A stretch of DNA of 64,000 nt. Origin: Varroa destructor (taxonomy: Eukaryota; Arthropoda; Arachnida; Mesostigmata; Varroidae). The stretch is from NCBI RefSeq assembly GCF_002443255.2, contig NW_019211456.1, positions 47,862,486 to 47,926,485 of the forward strand, in the 5' to 3' direction. Numbering within the stretch: position 1 is the first letter of the stretch; the number at the start of each line of letters is the position of its first letter. Under the pieces are notes generated by a model. That model had not been told where the DNA came from. It saw only the letters and a list, made by a program, of their open reading frames with translations, and ran no database searches. Of this stretch, positions 1 to 34,613 are shown piece after piece. Made by a program: the position numbers and the translations under genes.

Positions 1-1588
1 CATTCAGGCGAAATTCTTAGATAGTTGATCAGCGATATTTAGTAGTACATTTAATTTATCATACTTGGCTTTTTGATTTTTCAAGAGAGAATGTGACAAT
101 GCTTTGTATAAGCCCAGGATTGATCGCGTAACAAATACTGTTAACGTGGTTGATCTTTCAAGATGCATTCAATTGCTTCTGCGATTTTCATTAGAGGACG
201 CGGTCTAAATTCGAAAGTTCATCGTTGTGTTTTTCCGAAGTTTAAAGCTGCGCCCAACATGCCAGCCCAATGGGATGATTTGGGGTTTGACAAAAGCTAA
301 AATCTCATGTGAACGTGCTAATCAATCCTCCAACAAATATTTATTTCGATATTCGCCAAACCCAATAAATATTCCGTGCAAAATTTATTGGTTTTGGCGG
401 GACTTTAATTCGAAATTCATTGTACACAACCAAGGCCAGTCTCATTTACATGAATACTATTACTAAGCTATTAACATTGTTCTCATTAGGAGGCTCAAAA
501 TCCATAAAGACTTGACGTATACGTATGATTTATGGTAGTTGTCGTCCGCACATCCACGGGTAACACGTAAGGCTGTAATTACCGTTTGTTTTTTTGTACT
601 AGGTTACTATGCTACTAGATTTCTAGGCTAATTGAGCGGGTGAAGCACTGAGAGCGGTTGACCTAACCCAGCTGTGAAATGAATCCCTTATAAAAAGCTT
701 GTTCTTCGAACAGCAGAATAGAAAGTAGTGATCGCTGACTTATCATATGCTACATTCTAGCTTTTCACGAATAAACAAACGATCAGCCAAAACAACGACG
801 GCTAAGAATTTCGAATGGGGTCATTGAAGCACTGCAAAACATCGAAGTCCATTTTCAATGAAGCATTTTCTATAATAAGACATCATCATCATGACAATGG
901 TCCATCCTTATATATATATACATAGAATGACTCGGCTAGACCACTAGGATAACGTGTATTGCCGTGAATGACATATCAGGAAGCGAGTCATGAGATTGCC
1001 TTACCCGTGGGCCTTGTGTAAATAAGGCCGCAGCCAATCGATATCTGAAATAGTTAATCGATATAGCACAATACATGGATATTGTTACAGGAAGCTGTGA
1101 AAATTGTTCGAAATGGCTAATTTTGTGTGGAACACAATGGCCTTAAATGATTGCTTTTATAGAGTATAGCCACCTATAGATCTATGATTTAAAATATTTC
1201 ATTAAACTGGCAAACTTTTTCGTAAAAATAAAAAATTATCTGGTTCTACTAAAGGACAGGTTTTGAGCGCTACGTTCCAGCGATTAGGTTGAAAATAGGT
1301 ATAAGACTGTATTATATACTGTGGCTGAAGACGAGGAGATGAGTGGAATGCTATATCTATCCGAGGCAGTTATATCGCTACATAGTAAATGAGGTTTTTC
1401 AAATGTTCTATTTAGAAGTGTTCAAAAGACTCCAGACGACGTGACTACTAAACGATACGTTGTGAATCAAGCAACCATTGCGCACGAATAATTTTAGAAA
1501 TAGCTTTTCCGCAAACACCTAAATTGTCGAGTGGTCTTATGTAATGCTCGTGGTGCTTCGATAGCTAAACCGTGTTCGACGGACGCTG

Positions 1589-1631
<43 letters not shown>

Positions 1632-1751
1632 GTAAATCACATGATGTACTCTTATAGATTTATTTATCGTACTTTTAATCCATGCGACGTTTGACGTTTT
1701 GGTATACTTTTTTGCCTACCTTTATGCTCATGTGTTGATGTGAACGTACAG
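1..1751. other. Noncoding sequence upstream of the first visible Trk exon
   Basis: Probably intron of the Trk gene, since the ectodomain exons must lie further upstream. I saw no leucine-rich, Ig or cysteine-rich coding segment on either strand. The 79-codon open frame at 227-466 has no recognisable motif. The stretch ends with a TA microsatellite. Confidence 0.5.
1591..1628. repeat. (TA)n microsatellite
   Basis: An uninterrupted TA dinucleotide run of about 38 bases. Confidence 0.95.
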
Positions 1752-22380
<20,629 letters not shown>

Positions 22381-25300
22381 AACCGTTAAACACAATAGAA
22401 AATTGATATGTACACATCGATAAATGCCGCCTACATTAACAGGTGGTAGATCCAGCAAACCTCAGGATGCTAATAGTGACACTCATACAATTGTTGCTTG
22501 CGTTCATAAGCACCCAAATTCAAAACGACAAATTTTGAAGAATCACAAAAATTTACTATATATTTTTAATTGCTCTAACAATTTATAGTTAACTTTCGCC
22601 TCGTCCGAAGCAAAGACCGTCCTAAAGGAGAGCCTAACGTTCTGACCTACGTTAGGAGCACGTACACAATAACAAATACTAGACCATACATCCTCATCTT
22701 CAATGCGTAAGTATGTCGCACGGCCTTAAGAATTCTCTAAATTGCACGATGAAAATGAAACAGCCCTTTACAAGGAAGTTAACCAACAGGCAAGAAGGAC
22801 GGGGTTAGTAAACTATTAAACTTACGCTAATCACGGTGGCTGTAAGGCCGGGCAGGTTCCAGCGCGATCCGAAAGTATAGGAGTGGCTTTGAGACATTCG
22901 ATAGCGTCTGTCCGGTAATGGAGTCTCAAGGAGACGAACATAAGTACACGGTGTAAATAATACATACATCAGACGTATGATTCATACAAACGACGTGAGG
23001 ATACACTTTTTAAAACATTTTCGCAGAGCTCTGCCGATTAATTAAGCAAAACAGACTGAGTGGTTAAGGACATAACAATTACACAAAACCTGTGTAGTGC
23101 TACACCTTTTTCTCCACACCCAACTATTCGGTTGGCCTCTTCATTACACACGCCTAAAGAAAAATCTTCATTTTTCTAATTTGACTTTTAGGTTACAACT
23201 ACGTTTATACACAATTACACAACACAGTAACTTATGTATTTAGGCAGCTAAGAATACCGAATAAGGTAGATACATCGACAACGTGAGATATGCTATTATA
23301 GTACATATATTCGCCAAAAAAATAACTATTGAGAAGGTTATGAAGTCGTTGGCTGTGTTCAAAGCCCACATTGATATCAAAGATTATGATATTGTACTCG
23401 TTTTTGTGTGTACATTTTCGGCGCATTCTAGCCTTTCAACGTCGATTGCTGCGGCGAAATAAGGCCTTCCTTCACAACAGGAGTATTCTAGAAGCACGCA
23501 CGCGGATTGTCTAGGTGTAGTATTTACGTCAATGTTTCGACTAGTCGACATGAAAATCAGGGAACAGGACAAAGTTTAGCAGATGTGCCGGCTCGTTTGC
23601 TGTGAAAGGTGCTAGGTGGCTACTAGCCCGTACGGTATACATGATATCAAGAAATATTTAGCCAGAGATGATAAGTGCTTTCCCGTCCAAATGAAGTATC
23701 AATGCAAGTTAAGTATGTGCTACTACAGGCCAATGAGCTACTTATGTTTTGTCCAGCCATGACCGAGTGCCCTAAAGTTTAAGGACAATAGGCTGAAACG
23801 CAGTTAACTTGAAGCGACCTAGGTAACAAGTATGTGTAAGTGAATCGATTTGACCTCATGCTTTGTACGTTGGTAGTTTACACGCGGCTCGATTTGCTGG
23901 GTTCGCACTTTGTCTTGACAGGTCATTGATGGATGGCGGCTCCTAACTAGAACAAAAAAAAGGCAAAAAAAAGGACAAAAGAAATATTTACGCAAAAACG
24001 CCGATTTGCTTGTTCTGTCATCGTTAGTTTTTGCGATCTAGTTAGTCCAATCTATTGTCCACTATAGATCACCATGACCCTCAACAATGAAGCCTCCACG
24101 TGTCAACTCTATTGTCGTGATTGAACGGTGGGAGCTCATTGTCTGACACGCTCGTTATAGAAAATAATGAAAACCCTATAGAACACTGAAGGCGCTTGAA
24201 AACTTTGATTGATGACCTTTCCGCTAGCGTTGCGCAGAGCTGATTCTCGAAGACGACAACTGTTAAAGGTTTTTATTTAGAAGCGCTGTGAAATGTTAAT
24301 TTAATGATTTGTATGTACATATAATTATGTGTGCTTATAGAGTGCACAAAAAATGCTGCGTCTAGATAATCGTAACCCTTGCCAACGGAGGCTGCCAGTT
24401 GTTTGTGGTCAGCTGATTTAACTTACAATGTGTTTTTCTGTAAGTCTGTGTTACGAGATGAACGTTAGGGGATTGTAGAAACCGCCAAACTGAGTTGACG
24501 ATGTTTGTCACGTCAAACGTCACTCCTGATTAGGAAAAAGGATAATAATGCAATAATTGTTTTTATGATAATTTGCCGACATTGAAATATAGTAAGAGTC
24601 GTAATCCTTAGCAGGCCTTTGAACACTGATACGTGTCTTAATGAACAGAACAATAATGAATAAACATGAAGCCATAACGATTAACTCATTGGGGGTTCGA
24701 GTTGCTGAATGGAAGGGGTGAAAAAGGGATTTTGTAGCGCTCGACAGTATTATTTTCTATATTATTTTTGGTCTTTATGAGCTACAGTAAAAAGAAAACC
24801 AAAGATTGTTGCTCTGGTCTTATTGACACTTGTAGATCAATAGAAGCATGAAAGAAATAATATGTTTAACACCAGTATGATTTAGCATTGGGTCAATAAA
24901 AAAAAACTGTCCCGAAACATTTAACGTTGCCCACTTCAATCTACTCTAGTCGAAGTGGAACAGTTGAGGTTGCTAGTCTTCGAGGACTATCCGAAACTAA
25001 ACAATAATGGAGGTGCAAATTAAGGGTGATATAAACATCAAGAGATGTATCTGTATGTAAACGACAAAGAAGAGTGGATGCCATCCATCGTTTATGTCAT
25101 TGTTTATTATTAACAAAATTAGCTGTGAATAAAGGTGAACGGCAAACTGTTTCCGTGGCATGATTCGCCTTTGGGCATCTGCCAAATACGTTACGTGGTT
25201 TTCGTTTTCAGGTTGTTGGCAACATTTTCATACAACAGATTGTTTAATTTACATAGCCTGACCCTTTAGCGCGTAGCAATTAGGTTTATCTGTGTCGTTA

Positions 25301-25705
25301 CGAGACCTCGGTCCGACACAAGTCTACAAACAAGCACATGCCACTAACTAATTCGCCATTATACACACATGCTTGCAAAAAGAGAACAAAGCTTTTGAGT
25401 TTTTCTGTGCTCCGCTAACGTCTAGAACTAGTCGCTTTTGCATTACTATATCAGCATCAATATATAGAAATGCGGGCGTGGAACATACGAAAGCAGGCAA
25501 ACTAAAACTGCTCTCTCAATCCAGGAACACAAAGGAAAAACTATTTTTAGCGGAAATAATACTATGTGACGCTACCGATATGAGCGTCCGTCTTCACTGG
25601 CGACGGGTCCACACAAAACGCGCCTATATATTGTATATATTACCTGTACAATTGAAAGTGATAAGGCAATGAGTATCTACAGGAAGGAGATGATGAAACG
25701 TTTGC

Positions 25706-25708
<3 letters not shown>

Positions 25709-25768
<60 letters not shown>
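25709..25768. repeat. Compound (TA)n(CA)n microsatellite
   Basis: About 42 bases of alternating AT followed by about 18 bases of alternating AC, a common compound dinucleotide repeat. Confidence 0.95.
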
Positions 25769-26346
25769 CTAGAGTGAATTTGGAAGACGGATATTTGATA
25801 AAACTGTAAGATTGATCGATCTGCTGATTGAAGACGATCATGAAGGGATGTCATCTATGTTAAATAGCTGAGCAGAAACGGTAGCTGTGGGTCTACATCT
25901 GTGTGCTTGTGAATTATGAACAAAGAAACAATATCAAATAGGGGAATTGACAAGTGAGTGCCACGTAATGCGTTTGTCTAGTCATTGTATTGATGCGACA
26001 GTTTCTGTCCGAGAGAGAAAAATCAGATGCGTGAGCTTAACTAGATCGTTAATTGAGAGACAAACAGAAAAACCAAAACAAAAACCCAATAGATCAGGCA
26101 ACAAAGAAAATCACCAGTAATCAGCTAGCTATAACATAGAACATATTCAACACACATAGGGGGATATATGAACAAGAATGTTTACCCGTAAAAGCGTAGC
26201 GTACAACCACTACGACAGACCATAGCGGCCGAGTGGTACATAAATATAAAGTGGCATAAAGGTGAACTGCCCACAAGAATATATAGAGTATAATGAATAT
26301 GATATAGATGAATGAAATTATACAAATGGTTAATTTTATATATATA

Positions 26347-26446
26347 NNNNNNNNNNNNNNNNNNNNNNNNNNNNNNNNNNNNNNNNNNNNNNNNNNNNNN
26401 NNNNNNNNNNNNNNNNNNNNNNNNNNNNNNNNNNNNNNNNNNNNNN
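26347..26446. other. Assembly gap of exactly 100 N, flanked by TA repeats
   Basis: 100 N bases with TATATA on both sides. A round 100 is usually a placeholder length, so the true size of the TA-rich gap is unknown. Open frames translated across it are meaningless. Confidence 0.98.
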
Positions 26447-29400
26447 ATATATATATGTAATGGAGGAATGAGGCGAACGGCCTCCAAGGATACGTCGTTG
26501 CCCTACTCTATGATAATAAAGCCTTCTCTGTGTTGTTAATAATTAATTATTCATAAAAAGAAATGGCAAATATATTGCAACTATAAGTCAACCAAATTGA
26601 GCTTGTGATTTTTAATTCTTGGTTCAATTGTTCTACTTCTTCATAAAGATGCCATATATAATCATACTGATAGCTTGCATCACTTCAAGATAAATCATCT
26701 ACTGGCTGACGCTTAGAGGACCAAGCGTTCGTTCTATATTGGCGGTTTTGCAGCAATCTTGATAAAACACAGTATCGAGTTGTAGCAAATCATACTTTTC
26801 CCTGATTGTCATCAAGCTTATTCGTACAAATGCAGCATAATCAAGATGACAAGATTATTCCCTACGAAGTAAACAGTTATTGTTACCTTTATCTAAGAAA
26901 TCGCTGAACGTCGTTATTTTTAATGCAAAGCGAAAAAAACGTAAAATTATCAATTCCAATGTACGTATCCACGTTTTAGATTTCTAGAACTGTTAAAATC
27001 TTTCGTTTGATCTCAGTTTTACGCTGACGTAGTCGAATATTCTGGTTTTATTTCATCAAATCATTCTGTTTGCAGATTAGTTATAGGTGGCATGAGTTAG
27101 ATGGGTCAAATAATTTAACTTTGCTTTTTAGTAAAAATATCTACTACTATTATTTTAATAAGTTGAAATAATAAGTTTACCTGAACTAGTAGTCAGAAAA
27201 GAAGTTGATTGGTGCAATGGTGACTCATCTCGCTCATATACTCTCGTAAGATGGTCACCTACGACATAGCATTTATAACAAGCATTCCCTTAGAGCCTAT
27301 TTTATAGCGCAGATATGCGCTACAAAGCAAATGAATGTTCAGGTTTTTTTTTCCTATAAAGTAAAAGATTCACGTCATAATGGTGGCCTACACTATTGGC
27401 GGCTTTAAAATCGCTTAACGCTTCAAACGCCGATATTGTGTGACGTCAGCGCAACGTCGTCTGCTCACAGAACTAACATGCGCACACCCCTTTTATACGC
27501 TGACGCAGCTCAGTTCAATATGTAGGGCTTGTCTAATAGTTACGGGCTAGTAAGGATATATCTGTAGTGATCGTTGTTTTTACTATTGTTTACTTCACCA
27601 ACGTACTAAATACTCGGCTCCTCTATGTTTCCAGCTTTATATCCGCTATCAGCACTAGACATCTATCTATGCCCGGGTTCGAATTTAGATCAGGATGTGT
27701 CCCTAGGATTAGCAGACAGACACGCTACACATTACGCTGTCACGGGGCCGTCAACAGTGTTCTCTAAGGAACTTTAAAGCACTGTATCCATAAATTGGTT
27801 GTTGTTTATTACGCTATCTAGTTATTTAAAAATGTAAACTAGCTATTTCCCAGTAGTTCGGGCGATGGCTTATTTAAGGATTTATCTCACAGTATGATAG
27901 GAAAAAATATCGAAAACGGTAGAATCAAGGCTCGCATAACGCGATCTGAAGAGTAGCATTCAAAAGTTTGCAAGTCCTTATCAGTTAGCGACGGCGCCTG
28001 CAAACATCGCTGTTTTGTATAATTTTTGAATAAATTTACTGGTAATGTTCCTAAGGTGTTTCCAGTGACTGAAGCAAGAGTTGCATTTTCTGGCGTCCTG
28101 GCGTTGTATCGTTTCCCCGTAACTCGGAGCTGCAGCTTTTCCTTTCAAGGCCTTTATTTATCACTGTAGTCATGTGACCGAGCTGTGTCGTAGGGGATCA
28201 GTTTTGTAGCATCCATACGTCTGCTTTAAGTCCAGCTTAGAAGTTTACTCTCCAAGGTAGGATACGCGCAGTTCTATATTATTCGAATAAATTAAAAGTC
28301 AAGTTTGATTTTGTTGCCACCTAAGCTCCCTTCTATATGCGTTATACCTCATTTTTCTTTACAAACTATCTAAAGTTACAGCTTCACTCAACGAGGCTCA
28401 TATACGTTCGATTAACTTAATACTCATCATTCTTATCTAGACACGAGGGCTGTATTATTCAACGACGCGTGCAAAAAGGATTTTTTCAAGTAAAATTTTC
28501 TACCATGTATAAATTGGCTGTGTTAGCGGTGATTAGTGAGTGGTTATTCTATTATTTTATATATGTATAAGCGTAAAGAACTGAATGCAAGCTATAGTAT
28601 AGACCAAAAGTCACTCTGCTATAGTTACCCTGCTCACCTAGCCCATTATTCTGCCACCACGTTTAACGTGTTAGTTTATTCAACGATATCCGTCATTTTG
28701 AATATCGATTACAGGTTTCTTATGCTGACTCATACTGCCCGGAAATTTGTTGTCTTTTACGATTTGCTCCTCGCAACTAATTTACCCTTCCTACCGTTTC
28801 AGCAGCTTCTTCTACTTTCTTCACGCCCCGATCGTTATAATATATATATCCCGACTATCATTGTTTCGTCTTAGTTAATTGGCTATAATCTTGAAGGACG
28901 CAGGGCTCTTTCATAAACTAGTTGAAAAATAGTCTTCTATACATTTGATGATATATCAGCGCGGACGAAGCTGATGGGCCCTTCGGTGCTTATAAACGCT
29001 ATTGAGACTTTTTCCAGATGTATAAGATGACAAAGAACTCTCAGCTGTCGGTTTGGGGCCAATCAAACTAATATTACGCTCCATAAGAAAAAGTAAAGTT
29101 TCTCCCTGGGGATACTTTCCGTGTGGATTTCCCAGAATTGACTCACAAAAGATTGATCTACAAAGGGATCGTTTTGCAATCCGACAAACAGACAGACGAA
29201 TTGACTCGGAGAAGCGTAGATTCAATAGATTATTCATTTTTTCTTTTCGAGTTTATATTATTGCAGCTGATATTTTTCCACCTATTTAAAATCACGATAA
29301 CATCTTATTCACAGAAGAAGCTAATTATTGGATGTAAGGGATATACAAAAACACAAAATTTTCTCGTTTTCAACGTATGCTGTCAGTCTAACATCGACCA

Positions 29401-32065
29401 ATACTTCGCAGACTGGCAACTATGACAAACTAGCGATAGGACTTTATAGAGACCTATGACCGTAAAGTCGAAGTCGACGACTCAAAAAACGGAGCTTTTC
29501 TTATGAGCATAGCCTGAAAACTTCTTTGCCATTAACCTTTGTTTTAAATAAATAAGCTATGAGATATTTACAGAGAGAGTTTCCTGAACCCTGCTAGGAA
29601 CCTTGATTACATTCCACCTACAGCGCTCACAATAAAGTGTTCGCCTAAAAAGATGCTATTTATACCTTGCTGGCCTGCAATACATTTTGCGAATAGTATT
29701 CAATGCACTTGGCAAAAATAGTATTGAGCCTGTCATACATATATCGAGTTAGCAGAACTATAATAGGTGCTAGAACCATCAGGCTTTCATATAGAAATAC
29801 GTGATTATGTATGCACTTGGCCTTGAAAATGCAATGCGCTTATTCGAGGACGGAAATATCTTCCTGCGGAAATAGAAAAGATATTTCTTTGAGAACAAGA
29901 GCTATAAATTACAGTGTTTTCCTTTTTCGCCGCGCTTGGCGCCGGGTAGGTCGTCCCGTCTAATTCTGGCCGCCGTAGGAACTACGCCAGATGATCTGCG
30001 AAGGGCAGAAAAACGCAAAAATATGAACGTGATCTGAGAGGGGGCTCACACACTATCGTAAAGTTTTATAAAACTTACCACGCGTGCATAATCAAAAGTA
30101 AATTCAGTTATGATTGCTTATAGTTAATGTTGGTACGAAGATAAACGTAACAATATAGTTCATCAAGACTGCCATGCAATCAAAGCCAGCAGGGATACTT
30201 GTCAACTAACTAGAACTAATTATAACTAAGCTTTAAAATGTTTGTCTGTAGACTGAAAAAACACACACAACGAACCACAAGCGGCACACAATAACAATTC
30301 AACTAGAAATGCAATTTCACTTGTAATATAACATCGCTTCCGCTATGTCATTTCGGCTCTGTATGCCGCGGAAGTCCTTGCCTTTATCCGTAACCTTCTT
30401 TCACTGCACATAATTGGCTATTTACAGGTCCTGGTAAGTTTGCCGAAATCCTCAGATATAGCTCATACAGGACGCGGTGATGCCTGCTTCCTTGAACGTC
30501 AGTGATACATCAGAAGACGGTAGTAGGTAAAGCCCGATAGAATGACAGTGCCCGTGACAAACAAACACTCTTTGCATGTACTTGAGAAGCCAAGTACCGT
30601 CTGTGATTGAGCTAAATAACTGTTGGCTCATAAACCTATGACAAGATCTTTTTACCCAATACAGTTAATAGGACTCATTAAATATAGTTTAGTTTGTGCC
30701 GTATACTATGACTGGCAAGTGTAATGCCGGTATCAACAACGAATTGCGGCAGCTAAACGGCGACAAACGAGGTGTTACGTCCGTAAGCACTTCATGTGAA
30801 TATGCCAAATAAGCTCGGAGAGTCGCCATTTTGATTTTTGCCGCCAGCTTGAGCCGACGTTCTCGCCATTGTTATGCTACAGGACCATTCGTGTCGATTG
30901 TTGACTGGTGCCAACAGAAAGAGATGATTCCATTGTGTAGACTCAACGTGTATCACGTCCCCTGCGGTAACAATGATCATCGTCAATCAGCCATAACTAA
31001 TGTGCATTAGCGTGCCCGGAGCTCTGTTGATTGATTATTACAACAATAATCAACTTCACAACGATTAGTAAGACAAAATCGCTACATAGCACATTGAAGT
31101 CTATGCAGCACTGCTCGTAACTGTTACTATAGTTCCGTTCAACAACGATGTGTTGACGGCCGACAGACGTGACAGCGTGTTATAACCGTCTTATGTATGT
31201 TAAGTGTATTCAGGTTCGCAAAAGTGCGCGGCAAAAGAAGAACAGGCCAAGAGCCAACAGGATATCGAACGGCGAAGATCGCCCAGCCGCTTGTTAACCA
31301 CGGACTCGGTGGGGATGATTGAGTGAACAACACTGTAGGGTCCGAGGAGGGACGGAAGCTAAGATCACGAAGCTAGAAATCGTGGCTTGCTGGCTAAAAG
31401 AAAGAAGTACAAAAAAAAAAAGGTGGTAGATAGACACATACAGAAGAGAGGTGACTAATTCCAGTTGCAGATCCCAGCAATGGCCGAACGACTAAATAAG
31501 CCCCGTAGTCGCGTCGAGAATAACAACAAACGCGAGATTCGTTTTATTTTATCTGCTAGCATGCGTGAATTTACCGTCTGCACAGTAGTCAGTTAGACAG
31601 TGAACAGGGGAAGATAGATACACAAGAGGCAGAGACCGTTTTTGGCAGTGCAAAGGCGCGAGAGGAAGTGTCCATGTTAGTTATAAGGAATTCGTTCTAC
31701 AGTTTATTTAAACACAGAACGTTATTAAGCGTATTCTGGTAATATAAGAGATGATGAAGCCACTCCTGATCATGGATGACTTAAAAACGACAACGCCCCC
31801 CTGAAGGGACTAACAGTGCAAGATATCTTATCAAACCTGCCGGTAGGCGTTACTCTCCTCCTGCGTAGCAGTGATGCTATTGCAGTTGTACGGTCAGATA
31901 TCGGTTAAGACCACCCGCAACAAGTAATAGACTAGGAAAGGAAGCTTGCACAAAGTACGGTCACAGGAAGCTTCATAGACAGCGCTTCGTTTGAGATCAC
32001 TTTTAAAGCCGTCAGCAGTCGCATCAAATTATGGGAGGCAGGGGTTACGCTAAATCTGCGACATA

Positions 32066-32520
32066 GTGATTAGGTTAACTAAAATCACACTTGGCAGTGG
32101 GGCTACGTTTGTGGAGATTATCCGCAAAAAAACATACTCAAAAGTAGATACTCCAAATACAGGTTCGTCGATCCGCAAGAGTAATTTTGCCGTTTCTTTC
32201 TCTGAACGTCAAGTAAACAGAAAAAGAGTTGAGAAACAGGCTAGGATTGACGAAGTGAGTCCAGACTGAAAGGCAAGACCCGAGAATAGGGTATAACGAC
32301 GTCTGGAACTGCCTCCTTACTATTCCACGCAACGCAGCTGAAAAGCTATTGGAGCACAAGATAGCCTTTACAGGAGACTCCAGCTGCCGTTTAGAACAAT
32401 GAGCATCGCGCCTTACATGCTTGAAGTTTGCTACGAGTTATCCTGTTGCTACGAGTGTAATGCGGAAGGACATGCAACTACTTCAATGTTCTGCCGGAAG
32501 TCTAAGGGAACAACCGAGAT
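32066..32520 (+). pseudogene. LINE A ORF1 (gag-like) remnant with zinc knuckle
   Basis: The open segment 32066-32269 begins IRLTKITLGSGATFVEIIRK, resembling the central part of gag proteins of R1-type LINEs. Further on, in another frame, CYECNAEGHATTSMFC (32447-32494) has zinc-knuckle form. It is CX2CX4H followed by six rather than the usual four residues before the last Cys. Such knuckles bind the retrotransposon RNA. The change of frame shows the gene is broken. Confidence 0.6.
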
Positions 32521-33360
32521 ACGGAAGAAAGCGGTACAGGAAAAATCAGTATGAGGCAACAGCCAAATTAGGACAAGCGAGATAAAGCGGCAAGAGGGAA
32601 GCAACTGTGAAAAAAAGCAAATAGAGTAACGTCAGATAAATATTGGCGGTCGACCATAAAGCAATCCCTCGAGGGCAATAAAAGGATTCGCAAATGACCG
32701 GCTACCTCAAAGTGATACAGGTCAATTGGCATCGAAGCAGACCCGCCCATGCAATGGTGAATTAAATAATCGAGAAAAAAAGGTGTTAACCGGGCAAAAA
32801 GATGTCAAACTAGGCTGGGTCGCGGACTGGGAACATAATTTCTGGGCAGTTCAATTTCGATATCTCGATAAAGACAAGGAACGGATTTCGCTTGGATTGA
32901 TATGAGTAAACTACGCCGTTTTTATTCGTGATATATAAGCCCAGATTGTACACAGGAAAAATTTACAACGTTTTCAGCCAGCATAACAGAATTCATAACA
33001 TAAAGACGTGCCCACTTCAACTAGAATACTTATTGAGGAAGATTTCAGCACAGAAGTTAAAACCTGAGATTCTATAAAATCGACCGTTTGAAGAGCAGAT
33101 AAGATGTTCTTTTTAGACCTTATCCTTATCCGCGCAGATCTAATTAAAATTAAATAATTGAATAGACTTCTACTTAGTAATAGAAGAACACAGATAGACT
33201 CCCACAAAAAAAGATTAAGACTAGTGAGCTCAAAAGTCTCTAAGAAAGTCCTACAAAGCTTACTCACTGGCTACTACCACACACCCTAAGAGGAGAAAGC
33301 TAAAACAGTAAATCTAAGGTACTTAACATTATAGTCATTTCCGGTGCTAAAAGAACAGGT

Positions 33361-34470
33361 TTGAGAGCTCACAGGGCTTTCCAGAAGATTAAAGAAGATA
33401 AATTAGTGATCTCTGAATTGGTGACAATATACCAAGAACAGCTAGCTATCGTGGAAAGCTCGACCGCTGGCAGTAAGAAAAGGTGCTGGAGTGAACTACT
33501 CGAAAAAAATCAGCGAAAACTTTCGGGGCCGCCTTTACAAAATCATCAGAACCGATTAAGCGATGAAACAGGATTGAAATCGTTAAGCAAGGGAAAATTC
33601 ACGTTCTGTGTAGGCTACTGTGAACTTCAAATGTGAAGCATATGAAGGCATAAACAAGCCTTGATTTGGGAGATATGTTGCCCATTGCAATCAATCAGGT
33701 AGAAAAAGCGCTGCCAACCAAATTAAAATGGAAAAGGCTTTTCGTTCAAATGATACTCCATCCAAAAGTAAATTGAATTTTAGATTCTTCTGCAAATCGA
33801 AGGTAGTTGCGGACATAGAGATAAATTCTCAAGGCTGCAAGAAAGCGGAAACTTTACCAATAATAAAGGGCAGCGAGGTACACAGACCCATGTGCTTAAC
33901 TAACACGAACGATTTAAAGCGCTAATAAAGGAACTATTCCGGAAATTCGCAGAAGAGTTCGGTCTGTCTCAGAACGCATTAGTCAATGCACTCAGCAATA
34001 CATCGGGTGACTCACAGGGTTAATGTGGTACACAGTTGCACCTCAAAAACCCAAATAGGCTAATTGGCTGTGCTTTAATATGCCAAAAACGGTTTTTATC
34101 GTGATCAAAAAAAGGATTCTTTATATCTGTTTTGGATACCGTCAAATTATCTGCAGGACAGGAAAATCACTAGCACAAAGACCTGCGAGAACCTACAAGA
34201 ATCTATTCTCGAGCCTCTCTTGTAAAATATAGCGTATGACGATATCCTTCGTGTCCAAGGACTTCTCAGGGTAGTAGAGATAATAACGTACGCGGACGAT
34301 TTACTCCACGATTTACTACGATTCACTCTCCAGGTCAGGTCCGGCCTGGGGGCCAAACTTCTGGCAAATAAGACTCTGCATGCCATGTTGAACTCGACGT
34401 CGAAAACAGGCGTCGAATAGGACCCAGAGAAAGGAGAGGTGATCCTATTCACGGGAAAAGGAGTCGCCAA
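33361..34470 (+). pseudogene. LINE A reverse transcriptase remnant
   Basis: The segment 33361-33636 holds KKRCWSELLEKN, like the linker before the reverse transcriptase of R1-type elements. It is followed by RPMCLTNTN, GLSQNALVN and then ITYADDLLHDLLR, where YADD is the polymerase active site. A TAG stop precedes DPEKGEVILFTGKG in the same frame as YADD. Frameshifts and stops separate the pieces, so no active enzyme is encoded. Confidence 0.78.
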
Positions 34471-34613
34471 TTAAGCTTCTTCTAACTAAATCGAAGTGGT
34501 AAGGCCACGAAATCCGCAATTCGGAATATTGGTGCAGAGGAAGAAAGCATCCAAGACGATGAAGAAGATGAATCTACTTTCCAAGACTCAGTAAATAGCC
34601 TTATATAAGTAGC

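Larger units (their letters stand above)
22381..31300. other. Trk 3' flank and intergenic region
   Basis: The Trk 3' UTR should start here, but its end cannot be placed. The rest is AT-rich intergenic DNA with a microsatellite at 25709-25768 and an assembly gap at 26347-26446. I saw no exon with a recognisable domain. The open frames at 25373-25672, 28536-28874 and 29053-29425 show no known motif. Confidence 0.6.

Noticed and set aside
24690..24712. GGTTCGAGTT, a B box-like match
   Set aside because: No A box or cloverleaf pairing found.
26182..26539. Open frames running through the N gap
   Set aside because: Translated from N bases; no evidence of coding.
27670..27700. B box-like GGGTTCGAATT suggesting a tRNA or SINE
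   Set aside because: No A box at tRNA spacing upstream and no stem pairing.
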